Source: Amphibalanus amphitrite
Lineage: Eukaryota > Arthropoda > Thecostraca > Balanomorpha > Balanidae
Reading direction: 5' to 3'
NCBI RefSeq assembly: GCF_019059575.1
Contig: NW_024883487.1
Location: forward strand, 1-64,000
Length of the DNA: 64,000 bases
The notes beneath the pieces are model-generated. The model was not told where the DNA came from and searched no databases. It saw only the letters and a program-made list of their open reading frames with translations. Positions 1 through 9,704 of the stretch are shown one piece after another (position 1 is the stretch's first letter; each line of letters begins with the position of its first letter). Both the position numbers and the translations under genes were made by a program.

Positions 1-941
1 CGCGAAACACTAACGCCAAGGGGATGACAACTGCTGAGGAATAAAGAAACTACATGAGATGATGTTTTTCGTACTCCAGCGTAGTACGAAACATCATCTC
101 ACGCTCTCAGTCCCCGCGGAAAAACAACACCTAAGAAAGAAACTACATGCAGGTACACTGGGAACACGTCATGCTGGGAGTGAGTGTTCCCAGCCCGTCC
201 TGTACATGCAGCCCGTTCCGGTAACCACTCCCGCCTCTGATGGCTTATCCTGCTATACAGCCGGATATTGTTTGGAGCTATTTGGACACTGGCGTCAGGC
301 TGTGGCGACTGACGCCGAGCCGACGGCGTGCACAGCTCGCTGTCTGAGGTCAGGGCTGGACAAGCTCAGCTATCTCGGGTCAGGACCGTGACCCCCTATG
401 AAAAGACCCAGAAGGGATTCTAACATCGGTGACTCCCTGCTAACCCTAACAATCCTATTTTTTCTCCGCGCTATAAAAAAACACATGCGAGTTATAAAAA
501 AAAACACATCCCTATCAACCAGTCCCTATCAACCAGTTAATTAATTCGACACAGGTACTCTAACCGCATGTGTTTTTTATATCGCGGACAAAAAAGTGGG
601 GATTGTTAGGGTTAAGCAGGGAGTCACCGATGTTAGATCCCTCTCTGGGTCCTTTCATAGGTCACGGTCCTGACCCGAGATAGCTGAGCTGTGTCGCAGC
701 CCTGACCTCAGACAGCTGAGCTGTGCACGCCGTCGGCTCGGCCGTCAGGCGCCACAGCCGCTGACGCAAGTGTCCAAACAGCTCCAAACAATATCCGGCC
801 CTGTATAGCAGGATAAGCCATCAGAGGCGGGAGTGATCAATTGAGAGACGCGAAACACTAACGCCAAGGGGATGACAACTGCTGAGGAATAAAGAAACTA
901 CATGCAGGTACACTGGGAACACGTCATGCTGGAGTTGACAT

Positions 942-2812
942 GTTCCCCGCACTGGCACTTATACTGATAGACCAGCCCAGCCTTCTCTTTGATCCCTAAT
1001 TTGTCCTTGGGTTTGACGAGCCTAGCACTAAGGTTCGCTGCAGGTCTCGTGCTGACCTTCGCGTAGGGTCGGAGGACGCGCGTGACCTGTTCACTCACCC
1101 CCTGGATGTAAGGGATGCTTACATAAACCCGTTTGTCCTCCTCCTGTTCCTTGCCTACCCGTTCAGAACCACCACCCTCTCCCATGCGTAGTCGTTCTCT
1201 ATTTTTTACCCGCCTGTGGATACGGCGCACCATTCGCTTTGGGTAGTGGTTCCTCACCAGTGCCCGTTCTATCTTCCCTGTCTCGCGTTCCTCGTCCTCA
1301 GGTGTTGTCGTGAGTCGTGATGCCCGTGTGAAAAGTGTCTGTGGGACTGATGCCTTGTGCTGTGAGCTGTGGTGTGATTCATAGTGAAGGTATTTGTCCG
1401 TATGAGTTGCTTTCCTGAACACCTCGGTCTTCATGGTCCCCCCTCCCAGTCTATGTACCTTTACATCCAAAAAAGGTAAGGATCCCTCCTTTTCCTCCTC
1501 GAGCGTGAATTCAATCCTCTCGTGCTGAGCGTTGAGGTGGTCGAGTAGTTCACCTACCTGATCTTTCTTTAAGATCACGAACGTGTCATCTACGTAGCGT
1601 CTCCACAGTTTCACTGGGTGTGGAAACGACTGGAGTGCACTGGATTCGAACGATTCCATGAACAAGTTGGCCACCACAACGCTCACTGGCCGTGCCCCAC
1701 TTTTGCTTAAAGAACTTTCCGTTAACCCTAAAGTAAGTAGTACCCAAACAGAGCCGTAACAATTTTATGATATCCTCGACCTCCAGTGCTGTTTCCGCTC
1801 TTACCTTGCTTTCCTCATCCAAAAACTCTTCTTCGAGTCTCTGGCGTGCTACTTCACATGCTGCCTCTGTCGGTACCGATGTGAACAGCGCTTTGACGTC
1901 AAAAGAAACCATGGTCTCATCGTCACTGAGCGTAACATCTCGTAAACTCTCTTTGAAACTCGCCGTGTCCTTGACATGATGTTCAGACTTGCCTACCAGA
2001 GGAGATAATATGCTAGCTAAATGTTTGGACAGCTGGTACGTTACACTGCCTATGCTAGACACGATGGAACGTAGCGGAACGCCCTGCTTGTGCACCTTCG
2101 GTAGCCCATAAAGCAATGGCGGAGTCGGGTCCGACGGGTACAGTTTTAGATACGTTTTTCTGTCCAATTTGCCCTGTTGTTCTAAGTCCTTTAGCGCCCC
2201 CCTTACCTCTCGTGTGTACCTACCGGTTGGGTCCCTATCCAGTTCAGTGTACGTGTCGTGATCCCCTATTAGTGTTTCTAACCTACTTTGATACTGCTCA
2301 CAGGTCATCACACATACAGATCTACCCTTATCTGCAGGTAAAATCATAATATCTTGCCTATCTTGTAGGTCACGTAACGCTTTCCACTCCCCCTTACTGA
2401 GATTTTTGCTTTGCGGGGGACGGAAGGAATTGAGAGCTTTGGTGACCTCGAATCTAAGCCTATTCGCTACATCCGGTGTTACATCGTCTGAACGGCACAC
2501 ACTTTCGACCGCCGAAACAAAATCCGCGACTGGAACGCTTGTCGGCGTCGGTACAAAATTGAGCCCTTTACGTAGCACACTGACCTCATCGTCACTTAGG
2601 CTTACCCCAGACAGATTGACCACCCACTTATCTCCATTGTCCTCCCCCTGTCCACCAGTCTCCTCCTGCTCACCGGTCTCCTGTCTGTCCTCCTGCTTAC
2701 CAGTCTCCTGGCCACCGGTCTCCTGCTCACTGGTCGTGAGCAGGATACATACCTCGTGGTGGTGTGTATTTTGGTAGGTGTTTGAGACGTTTGAGACGTA
2801 TTGTCTTGTATT
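942..2812 (-). pseudogene. Penelope-like element reverse transcriptase, copy A (broken)
   Basis: This is a PLE reverse transcriptase on the minus strand. The N-terminal part carries the family signature around NLSG..LS...E.SVLRKGLNFVPTP, then ILPADKG, LYGLPKVHK, the palm A motif FDVKALFTSVP (about 1890) and the catalytic YVDDTFV (about 1590). The frame is open upstream to 2812 as a Gln/Glu/Thr-rich stretch without an ATG. At 1687 the frame shifts: the conserved segment between GTA and VSVVVAN that normally reads MGSP is missing, which fits an 11-nt deletion, so two overlapping ORFs (1586-2623 and 898-1686) result. The C-terminus stops at GLVYQYKC, where a GIY-YIG endonuclease would begin, and joins foldback-loop sequence at about 942. 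All five copies share the shift and the truncation, so this was a dead element before it was amplified. Confidence 0.9.
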
Positions 2813-2833
2813 TTAATGCATTTTAAAGCACGG

Positions 2834-2870
2834 CTGACGAAGGGAGCAGAAGCTTCCGAAAGCTACCGAA
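2834..2870 (+). other. Hammerhead-ribozyme-like core at PLE 5' end
   Basis: The plus strand reads CTGACGA, then a possible 6-bp stem (GGGAGC with GCTTCC, AGAA loop), then GAAA. That is the conserved core order of a hammerhead ribozyme, and PLEs are known to carry such motifs. The strand is opposite to the RT, one A is unpaired at the base of stem II, and I could not draw convincing stems I and III. Copies B and E keep CTGACGA (about 12824 and 41603). Copies C and D read CTGACCA (about 26767 and 33905), which would remove the essential G. Confidence 0.25.
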
Positions 2871-2963
2871 TCAATATACGCATTACTGGTGTCGAAGAAT
2901 TGGTTCCTAAATAAACAACTCTACATTGCTGTACAGCTAATACGCTTTTCACCTGGTGGCCAG

Positions 2964-3442
2964 AGCCCTGTTCGGGTCCGCGCAAAATATTTTGCTGAGT
3001 GTGAAGTCACACATGCGATGATGTCAGCCGCCTGGCTCCGCCCATGCTCCGCCCCCTCTCCGCCGGCCCGCAAAGCCGAGGGCCACACGACACGCGGCGA
3101 ACCGTGGCGCGGATGGACTGGTGTGTTTCGTTCAATCACTGAGTAAAATGCGTTCAAATGTGGTTAATAGCAATGTGCCACTGAAAAGAAAGATAATGAT
3201 ACCAAAATAACACCTTACTAACCACTTACAATAAGAAATATATGAGGGTAAACTTTAATCCGCGCCACTTTCGCCTCCTGCAGCTACTATTTTCTTCTTG
3301 CGCAAAACTGAAAGATTTTGCGCGAGCCTACGTCACACGTGTGACGTCATACGCCGAAGGGCGGAGCTTGGCACCCGAGAGACCCCAACTGCGCATGCGT
3401 GGTGCAAAATTTTGCAATAGGATGCGCTGCCCGAACAGGGCT
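2964..3442. mobile_element. 479-bp non-autonomous TIR transposon (3-bp TSD)
   Basis: The ends are perfect 13-bp inverted repeats, AGCCCTGTTCGGG and its complement. The element is flanked by direct CAG duplications (2961-2963 and 3443-3445) and is absent from the same site in every other core copy, giving eight empty sites. It has no coding potential, with a GC-rich left half and an AT-rich middle. A 3-bp duplication fits PIF/Harbinger-like or CACTA-like groups, but the terminal bases do not decide between them. Confidence 0.8.
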
Positions 3443-4167
3443 CAGTAGAGGCACTAACAGTTACTACAACTGACGGTCAGAAGCACCCAACACACACCGT
3501 GCCGCTCCCAGTAACATACCAGGATGTAGACCCCAGTCGGGCAGCGCTCCGGCGTCCGGTAGTCGCAGCTGGTCCAGCAGTGACAGCAGCCGGCCGGCGC
3601 TGCCCTCCGGCGCCGTCCGACAGGCGTTCACGGCCACCACCCTGACGGACAGACGTTACACGGTCAGCAAAGAGCCGACACTCGGTCAGCGGACAGTGGC
3701 GTTGGGTCACCGGATGGCAGAGCATCGCCGCAGCACACAGACCAGACAGGACTGTGCCGACAACGCAACCCCGTTGGAGTAACATGACCCTAATAAATGC
3801 ACCGATAATGCTCTGGTCTATCTCCATTATTTATAATAATAAAAAAATGAAAGAACAACTGAGATGAGGGAAAGGAGTGAGGCGTCTGTTAGGGTCCCCG
3901 TGCAATACGCCCGGTGCGGTGACTGACCTCTGCGCCGCTAGCTGGAGAGCTGGTTCACCCGGCTGACGACCTTCTGTACCTCCTCGGCGGAGAGCGGGTG
4001 GCCGTTGGTGGTCCGCCGCAGCCCGTCCCGGTAGCCCGCCGCCCCATCCGGCGACACGCCCTGCGGAGTCATAGCATAACACTCAGGCAGGTTCAGGTTT
4101 CAGTCCGACACACAGAACCGTCCGGCGACACGCCCTGGGGGCGACACATGGGCGCGCTCAGGGCTCA

Positions 4168-4401
4168 GGTACAGGTCTCGCGAGATTAAGCGGTAGGTTT
4201 TGCACTTTTACATTTCCGGTTATATCTCAGAAACTAATCGATCTACGATGAAGCCATTTTACACGATCATGGCCGGCTTGTTACCCAACAAGTCGATCGC
4301 ATCTTCAACACTTAAAAGCTTAAGACGACGAAGATATAACCTAAAGTACACTAAATTTTCTAGGTGCAAAACCTACCGCTAAAACCCGCGAGCCCTGTAC
4401 C
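4168..4401. repeat. 234-bp inverted-repeat MITE in the core
   Basis: The ends are imperfect inverted repeats of about 38 bp built on GGTACAGG, CTCGCG and AGCGGTAGGTTTTGCAC. The interior is AT-rich and non-coding. The same element is in all cores: 7059-7292, 13672-13905, 17991-18224, 34758-34991, 37588-37821, about 42459-42690 (right end lost), 27620-30126 (split by a LINE) and 48832-59633 (split by a gypsy element). No target duplication is distinguishable because every copy has the same flanks. Confidence 0.7.
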
Positions 4402-4535
4402 ATGCACAAGGGCGCCGGGTGCAGTGTCTGTGTGTCCCTGACTGACCTGCAGCGGTGACGCTGTCACAGAAAGCACCTGTTCATTGCCCAATGGATCCAG
4501 CCCAGTTCCGGCCGGCCGAGTGCCCGCACGTACGC

Positions 4536-4650
4536 AGCCAGTGTTACGGTCTGTGTTCGATCTATGTTACGGTCTGTGTTCAATCTATTTTACGCCCTGT
4601 GTAACGACCTGCGTTACGGCTTGTGTTACGGTCTGTGTTACATACCCTGT
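4536..4650. repeat. Degenerate GTTACGGTCTGTGTT tandem repeat
   Basis: Five to six imperfect copies of a 21-23 bp motif built on TTACGGTCTGTGTT lie just downstream of exon-like segment a, inside what would be its intron. The block recurs in every core that retains this region (for example about 7427-7540, 14040-14153 and 37955-38070). Confidence 0.7.
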
Positions 4651-5047
4651 TCTGGGCGGTCTCCACCTTGACCCTCTTAGCGTCCCAGAGTCGGTACTGG
4701 TAGACGTGCGCGTTCTCTGCCGAGACGTCCCGCAGGTGAACGAGCAGGTTCTGTAGGCCGACCAGCGTCTCAGCTGGCACCTGAGAAGGTCAGGGGAGGG
4801 TAGGGGATGTCAGTGGTGTACTGGTGTCTGACATAGACCAGCGGACAGGGGGAGGGGAAAGGGAGAGGAGTCTGGTGGCGCAGTAGGACCGTTCCGCGCT
4901 TGAAAGTGGACACATCTGAGGACCGTTCCGCGCGCGCTGACACTGCCTCTAGAACCGTTCTGCGAGCAGTCAGACATGCAGACCGGATTGATGTTTTGAA
5001 ACTTTGACATAATAAACTTTAATTAAATCGACACAGGTACTCTAACC

Positions 5048-5722
5048 GCATGTGTTTTTTATATCGCGGACAAAAAAGTGGGGATTGTTAGGGTTAAGCA
5101 GGGAGTCACCGATGTTAGATCCCTCTCTGGGTCCTTTCATAGGTCACGGTCCTGACCCGAGATAGCTGAGCTGTGTCGCAGCCCTGACCTCAGGGCTCAG
5201 ACAGCTGAGCTGTGCACGCCGTCGGCTCGGCCGTCAGTCGCCACAGCCGCTGACGCCAGTGTCCAAACAGCTCCAAACAATATCCGGCCCTGTATAGCAG
5301 GATAAGCCATCAGAGGCAGGAGTGATCAATGGAGGGACGCGAAACACTAACGCCAAGGGGATGACAACTGCTCAGGAATAAAGAAACTACATGCAGGTAC
5401 ACTGGGAACACGTCATGCTGGAGTTGACGTGTTCCCAGCCCGTCCTGTACCATGCAGCCCGTTCCGGTGATCACTCCCGCAGGGCCGGATATTGTTGGGA
5501 GCTGTTTGGACACTGGCGTCAGCGGCTGTGGCGACTGACGGCCGAGCCGACGGCGTGCACAGCTCAGCTGTCTGAGGTCAGGGCTGCGACACAGCTCAGC
5601 TATCTCGGGTCAGGACCGTGACCCCCTATGAAAAGACCCAGAGAGGGATCTAACATCGGTGACTCCCTGCTTAACCCTAACAATCCCTACTTTTTTCTCC
5701 GCGCTATAAAAAACACATGCAA
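5048..5722. repeat. Long foldback (inverted repeat) element
   Basis: A left arm of about 280 bp (5048-5327) and a right arm (5467-5722) are inverted copies of each other around a loop of about 140 bp. The arms share blocks such as GGGATTGTTAGGGTTAAGCA and AGATAGCTGAGCTGTG. The loop has its own 12-bp perfect stem (GGGAACACGTCA with TGACGTGTTCCC). Other copies: about 7938-8734, 14552-15224, 23628-24421, 30773-31562, 35639-36304, 38468-39254 and 42690-47550 (left arm partial, loop split). Left-arm-only copies: about 548-840, 8812-9092, 24500-24773, 31640-31913, 39330-39607 and 60281-60529. No ORF in it looks coding. Confidence 0.85.
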
Positions 5723-6289
5723 GTTATAAAAAAAAAACACATCCCTATCAACCAGTCCCAAACAGTGTACCAAATTTGAGCGCAATCGGCGTGGCAGTTC
5801 AGGGTTCAAGATATATGAGCAACCCAAAATCGCTACTGCAGCAGAATAACGAACACTCTTGGCCCTTCACGTCGCACGTGTCATGACGCCCACCATGATA
5901 CATCAGTTGTAGTCAATAACTCACCAAGATACATCAGTTGTAGTCAATAACGAGATGGAAGGGATAGGATTAGCGCAACAAAGAGTAACGCAGGTCAATC
6001 AGCCCAGCGGTTGCTGACTTACAAGCCTATTAAAAACGTTACAGGAATACGCTTCGCTAGCTCAATCGTAATAGAGTAGAATCATTCATATATGCAATTG
6101 CTACTATTTCCTGGTTTTCTTTATAGGCCAAGGCTTGGTAACTGATAACTCTGCTGCCCTGTAATGGGTCCGGCCCGCTATGGCGAGTTGAGACACTCGC
6201 ACTGACTGACTGGACCGCCAGCCGAGACGCTGCTGACTCTGGTGGTGAATGGTGAGCGGAAGAGGAGAAAGTTTACGCCAAAGCTGAAG
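5723..6289. repeat. Linker S of B-type units
   Basis: This non-coding spacer lies between the foldback right arm and the next core. It contains two direct copies of GATACATCAGTTGTAGTCAA (about 5896-5951) separated by a few bases. Other copies: 15225-15793, 36305-36817 and 47551-48061. Copies 36305 and 47551 share a changed segment before the core (ending TTTTTATTATTAATCCC) and differ there from copies 5723 and 15225, so B units fall into two subtypes. Confidence 0.75.
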
Positions 6290-6411
6290 CAACTCTACAT
6301 TGCTGTACAGCTAATACACTTTTCACCTGGTGGCCAGTAGAGGAACTAACAGTTACTACAACTGACCGTCAGAAGCACCCAACACACACCGTGCCGCTCC
6401 CAGTAACATAC

Positions 6412-7671
6412 CAGGATGTAGACCCCAGTCGGGCAGCGCTCCGGCGTCCGGCAGCCGCAGCTGGTCCAGCAGTGACAGCAGCCGGCCGGCGCTGCCCTCC
6501 GGCGCCGTCCGACAGGCGTTCACGGCCACCACCCTGACGGACAGACGTTACACGGTCAGCAAAGAGCCGACACTCGGTCAGCGGACAGTGGCGTTGGGTC
6601 ACCGGATGGCAGAGCATCGCCGCAGCACACAGACAAGACAGGACTGTGCCGACAACGCAACCCCGTTGGAGTAACATGACCCTAATAAATGCACCGAAAA
6701 TGCTCTGGTCTGTCTCCATTACTTATAATAATAAAAAATGAAAGAACAACTGAGATGAGGGAAAGGAGTGAGGCGTCTGTTAGGGTCCCCGTGCAATACG
6801 CCCGGTGCGGTGACTGACCTCTGCGCCGCTAGCTGGAGAGCTGGTTCACCCGGCTGACGACCTTCTGTACCTCCTCGGCGGAGAGCGGGTGGCCGTTGGT
6901 GGTCCGCCGCAGCCCGTCCCGGTAGCCGGCCGCCCCATCCGGCGACACGCCCTGGGGAGTCATAGCATAACACTCAGGCAGGTTCAGGTTTCAGTCCGAC
7001 ACACAGAACCGTCCGGCGACACGCCCTGGGGGCGACACATGGGCGCGCTCAGGGCTCAGGTACAGGTCTCGCGAGATTAAGCGGTAGGTTTTGCACTTTT
7101 ACATTTCCGGTTATATCTCAGAAACTAATCGATCTACGATGAAGCCATTTTACACGATCATGGCCGGCTTATTACCCAACAAGTCGATCGCATCTTCAAC
7201 ACTTAAAAGCTTAAGACGACGAAGATATAGCCTGAAGTACACTAAATTTTCTAGGTGCAAAACCTACCGCTAAAACCCGCGAGCCCTGTACCATGCACAA
7301 GGGCGCCGGGTGCAGTGTCTGTGTGTCCCTGACTGACCTGCAGCGGTGACGCTGTCACAGAAAGCACCTGTTCATTGCCTAATGGATCCAGCCCAGTTCC
7401 GGCCGCCCGAGTGCCCGCACGTACGCAGCCAGTGTTACGGTCTGTGTTCGATCTATGTTACGGTCTGTATTCAATCTATTTTACGCCCTGTGTAACGACC
7501 TGCGTTACGGCTTGTGTTACGGTCTGTGTTACATACCCTGTTCTGGGCGGTCTCCACCTTGACCCTCTTAGCGTCCCAGAGTCGGTACTGGTAGACGTGC
7601 GCGTTCTCTGCCGAGACGTCCCACAGGTGAACGAGCAGGTTCTGTAGGCCGACCAGCGTCTCAGCTGGCAC
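6412..7671 (-). pseudogene. Captured exon-like fragments in core K2
   Basis: This is the same trio as in K1: exon c 6412-6533, exon b 6829-6951, exon a 7537-7671. Exon a carries an Arg-to-Trp change at its residue 17 relative to K1, and the acceptor of exon b reads CCCCAG. The splice dinucleotides are kept. Confidence 0.5.
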
Positions 7672-8282
7672 CTGAGAAGGTCAGGAGAGGGTAGGGGAGG
7701 TCAGTGGTGTACTGGTGTCTGACATAGACCAGCGGACAGGGGGAGGGGAGAGGGAGAGGAGTCTGGTGGCGCAGAAGGACCGTTCCGCGCTTGAAAGTGG
7801 ACATATCTGAGGACCGTTCCGCGCGCGCTGACACTGCCTCTAGAACCGTTCTGCGAGCAGTCAGACATGCAGACCGGATTGATGTTTTGAAACTTTGACA
7901 TAATAAACTTTAATTATTTCGACACAGGTACTCTAACCGCACGTGTTTTTTTATATCGCGGACAAAAAAGTGGGGATTGTTAGGGTTAAGCAGGGAGTCA
8001 CCGATGTTAGATCCCTCTCTGGGTCCTTTCATAGGTCACGGTCCTGACCCGAGATAGCTGAGCTGTGTCGCAGCCCTGACCTCAGGGCTCAGACAGCTGA
8101 GCTGTGCACGCCGTCGGCTCGGCCGTCAGTCGCCACAGCCGCTGACGCCAGTGTCCAAACAGCTCCAAACAATATCCGGCCCTGTATAGCAGGATAAGCC
8201 ATCAGAGGCGGGAGTGATCAATGGAGGGACGCGAAACACTAACGCCAAGGGGATGACAACTGCTGAGGAATAAAGAAACTAC

Positions 8283-8379
8283 ATGAGATGATGTTTTTCG
8301 TACTCCAGCGTAGTACGAAAAACATCATCTCACGCTCTCAGTCCCAGCGGATAAAAACAACACCTAAGAAAGAAACTAC
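8283..8379. mobile_element. 97-bp hairpin insert in the foldback loop
   Basis: A perfect 21-bp inverted repeat (TGAGATGATGTTTTTCGTAC plus T) around the 7-nt loop CCAGCGT is followed by about 45 bp of A-rich sequence. The insert is bounded by direct copies of AAAGAAACTAC (8272-8282 and 8369-8379), and loops of B units have a single copy, which is the empty site. Other copies: 54-146, 23971-24067, 31109-31205 and 38804-38900, all in A units. It was therefore present before amplification. The family is unknown. Confidence 0.7.
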
Positions 8380-9663
8380 ATGCAGGTACACTGGGAACAC
8401 GTCATGCTGGAGTTGACGTGTTCCCAGCCCGTCCTGTACCATGCAGCCCGTTCCGGTGACCACTCCCGCCTCTGATGGCTTATCCTGCTATACAGGGCCG
8501 GATATTGTTTGGAGCTATTTGGACACTGGCGTCAGCGGCTGTGGCGACTGACGGCCGAGCCGACGGCGTGCACAGCTCAGCTGTCTGAGGTCAGGGCTGC
8601 GACACAGCTCAGCTATCTCGGGTCAGGACCATGACCCCCTATGAAAAGACCCAGAGAGGGATCTAACATCGGTGACTCCCTGCTTAACCCTAACAATCCC
8701 TACTTTTTTCTCCGCGCTATAAAAAAACACATGCGAGTTATAAAAAAAACACATCCCTATCAACCAGTCCCTATCAACCAGTTAATTAATTCGACACAGG
8801 TACTCTAACCGCATGTGTTTTTTATATCGCGGACAAAAAAGTGGGGATTGTTAGGGTTAAGCAGGGAGTCACCGATGTTAGATCCCTCTCTGGGTCCTTT
8901 CATAGGTCACGGTCCTGACCCGAGATAGCTGAGCTGTGTCGCAGCCCTGACCTCAGACAGCTGAGCTGTGCACGCCGTCGGCTCGGCCGTCAGGCGCCAC
9001 AGCCGCTGACGCAAGTGTCCAAACAGCTCCAAACAATATCCGGCCCTGTATAGCAGGATAAGCCATCAGAGGCGGGAGTGATCAATTGAGAGACGCGAAA
9101 CACTAACGCCAAGGGGATGACAACTGCTGAGGAATAAAGAAACTACATGCAGGTACACTGGGAACACGTCATGCTGGAGTTGACATGTTCCCCGCACTGG
9201 CACTTATACTGATAGACCAGCCCAGCCTTCTCTTTGATCCCTAATTTGTCCTTGGGTTTGACGAGCCTAGCACTAAGGTTCGCTGCAGGTCTCGTGCTGA
9301 CCTTCGCGTAGGGTCGGAGGACGCGCGTGACCTGTTCACTCACCCCCTGGATGTAAGGGATGCTTACATAAACCCGTTTGTCCTCCTCCTGTTCCCTGCC
9401 TACCCGTTCAGAACCACCACCCTCTCCCATGCGTAGTCGTTCTCTATTTTTTACCCGCCTGTGGATACGGCGCACCATTCGCTTTGGGTAGTGGTTCCTC
9501 ACCAGTGCCCGTTCTATCTTCCCTGTCTCGCGTTCCTCGTCCTCAGGTGTTGTCGTGAGTCGTGATGCCCGTGTGAAAAGTGTCTGTGGGACTGATGCCT
9601 TGTGCTGTGAGCTGTGGTGTGATTCATAGTGAAGGTATTTGTCCGTATGAGTTGCTTTCCTGA

Positions 9664-9667
<4 letters not shown>

Positions 9668-9703
<36 letters not shown>
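9668..9703. repeat. (GA)n microsatellite, LINE 3' tail
   Basis: About 18 uninterrupted GA dinucleotides form the terminal microsatellite of the CR1-like insertion. The repeat is absent from the other PLE copies. Confidence 0.9.

Positions 9704-9704
<1 letters not shown>

Larger units (their letters stand above)
1..2915. repeat. Array unit 0 (partial A-type)
   Basis: The window opens inside a foldback loop. It continues through a hairpin insert (54-146), a right arm (about 221-490), a second half-foldback arm (about 548-840) and PLE copy A (942-2915). The right arm here carries several small deletions that the other copies lack, so this is the most degenerate copy of that arm. The core of this unit lies upstream of the window. 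Confidence 0.8.
3520..4780 (-). pseudogene. Captured exon-like fragments in core K1
   Basis: Three minus-strand segments look like exons. Exon a (4646-4780) has a pyrimidine-rich acceptor ending CTCAG and a donor AGG|GTATGT. It is 45 codons long, phase 0 at both ends, and reads VPAETLVGLQNLLVHL to VKVETAQNR. Exon b (3938-4060) follows CCGCAG or CCCCAG, starts GVSPDGAAGYRDG, and ends VSRVNQLSS with a TAG stop after 40 residues. Exon c (3520-3641) lies between GTCAG and a GTATGT donor and reads VVAVNACRTAPEG to LPDWGLHP in a frame with strong G/C third positions. Exon phases do not chain (a and b are phase 0, c is 1+120+1), so these are unlikely to be consecutive intact exons. I do not recognise the gene. 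The longer unbroken ORFs over b and c are in other frames and look non-coding. Confidence 0.5.
2916..6289. repeat. Array unit 1 (B-type)
   Basis: Core K1 begins at the shared CAACTCTACATTGC. It is followed by a foldback without hairpin insert (5048-5722) and linker S (5723-6289). The unit is longer than the other B units (2.83-2.90 kb) only because a 479-bp TIR element sits at 2964-3442. Confidence 0.85.

Noticed and set aside
59..391. 110-codon plus-strand ORF at the window start
   Set aside because: It crosses the hairpin insert and a foldback arm and is not open in the other copies.
3477..3827. Minus-strand 116-codon ORF repeated in every core
   Set aside because: It runs through the putative intron and reads exon c in a frame with poor codon character; the splice-bounded frame is more convincing.
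4484..4756. Plus-strand 90-codon ORF repeated in every core
   Set aside because: It spans the GTTACGG tandem repeat and the antisense of exon-like segment a.
5075..5100. TTAGGGTTA words as telomeric repeat
   Set aside because: They are single occurrences inside the foldback arms, not a tandem telomere array.
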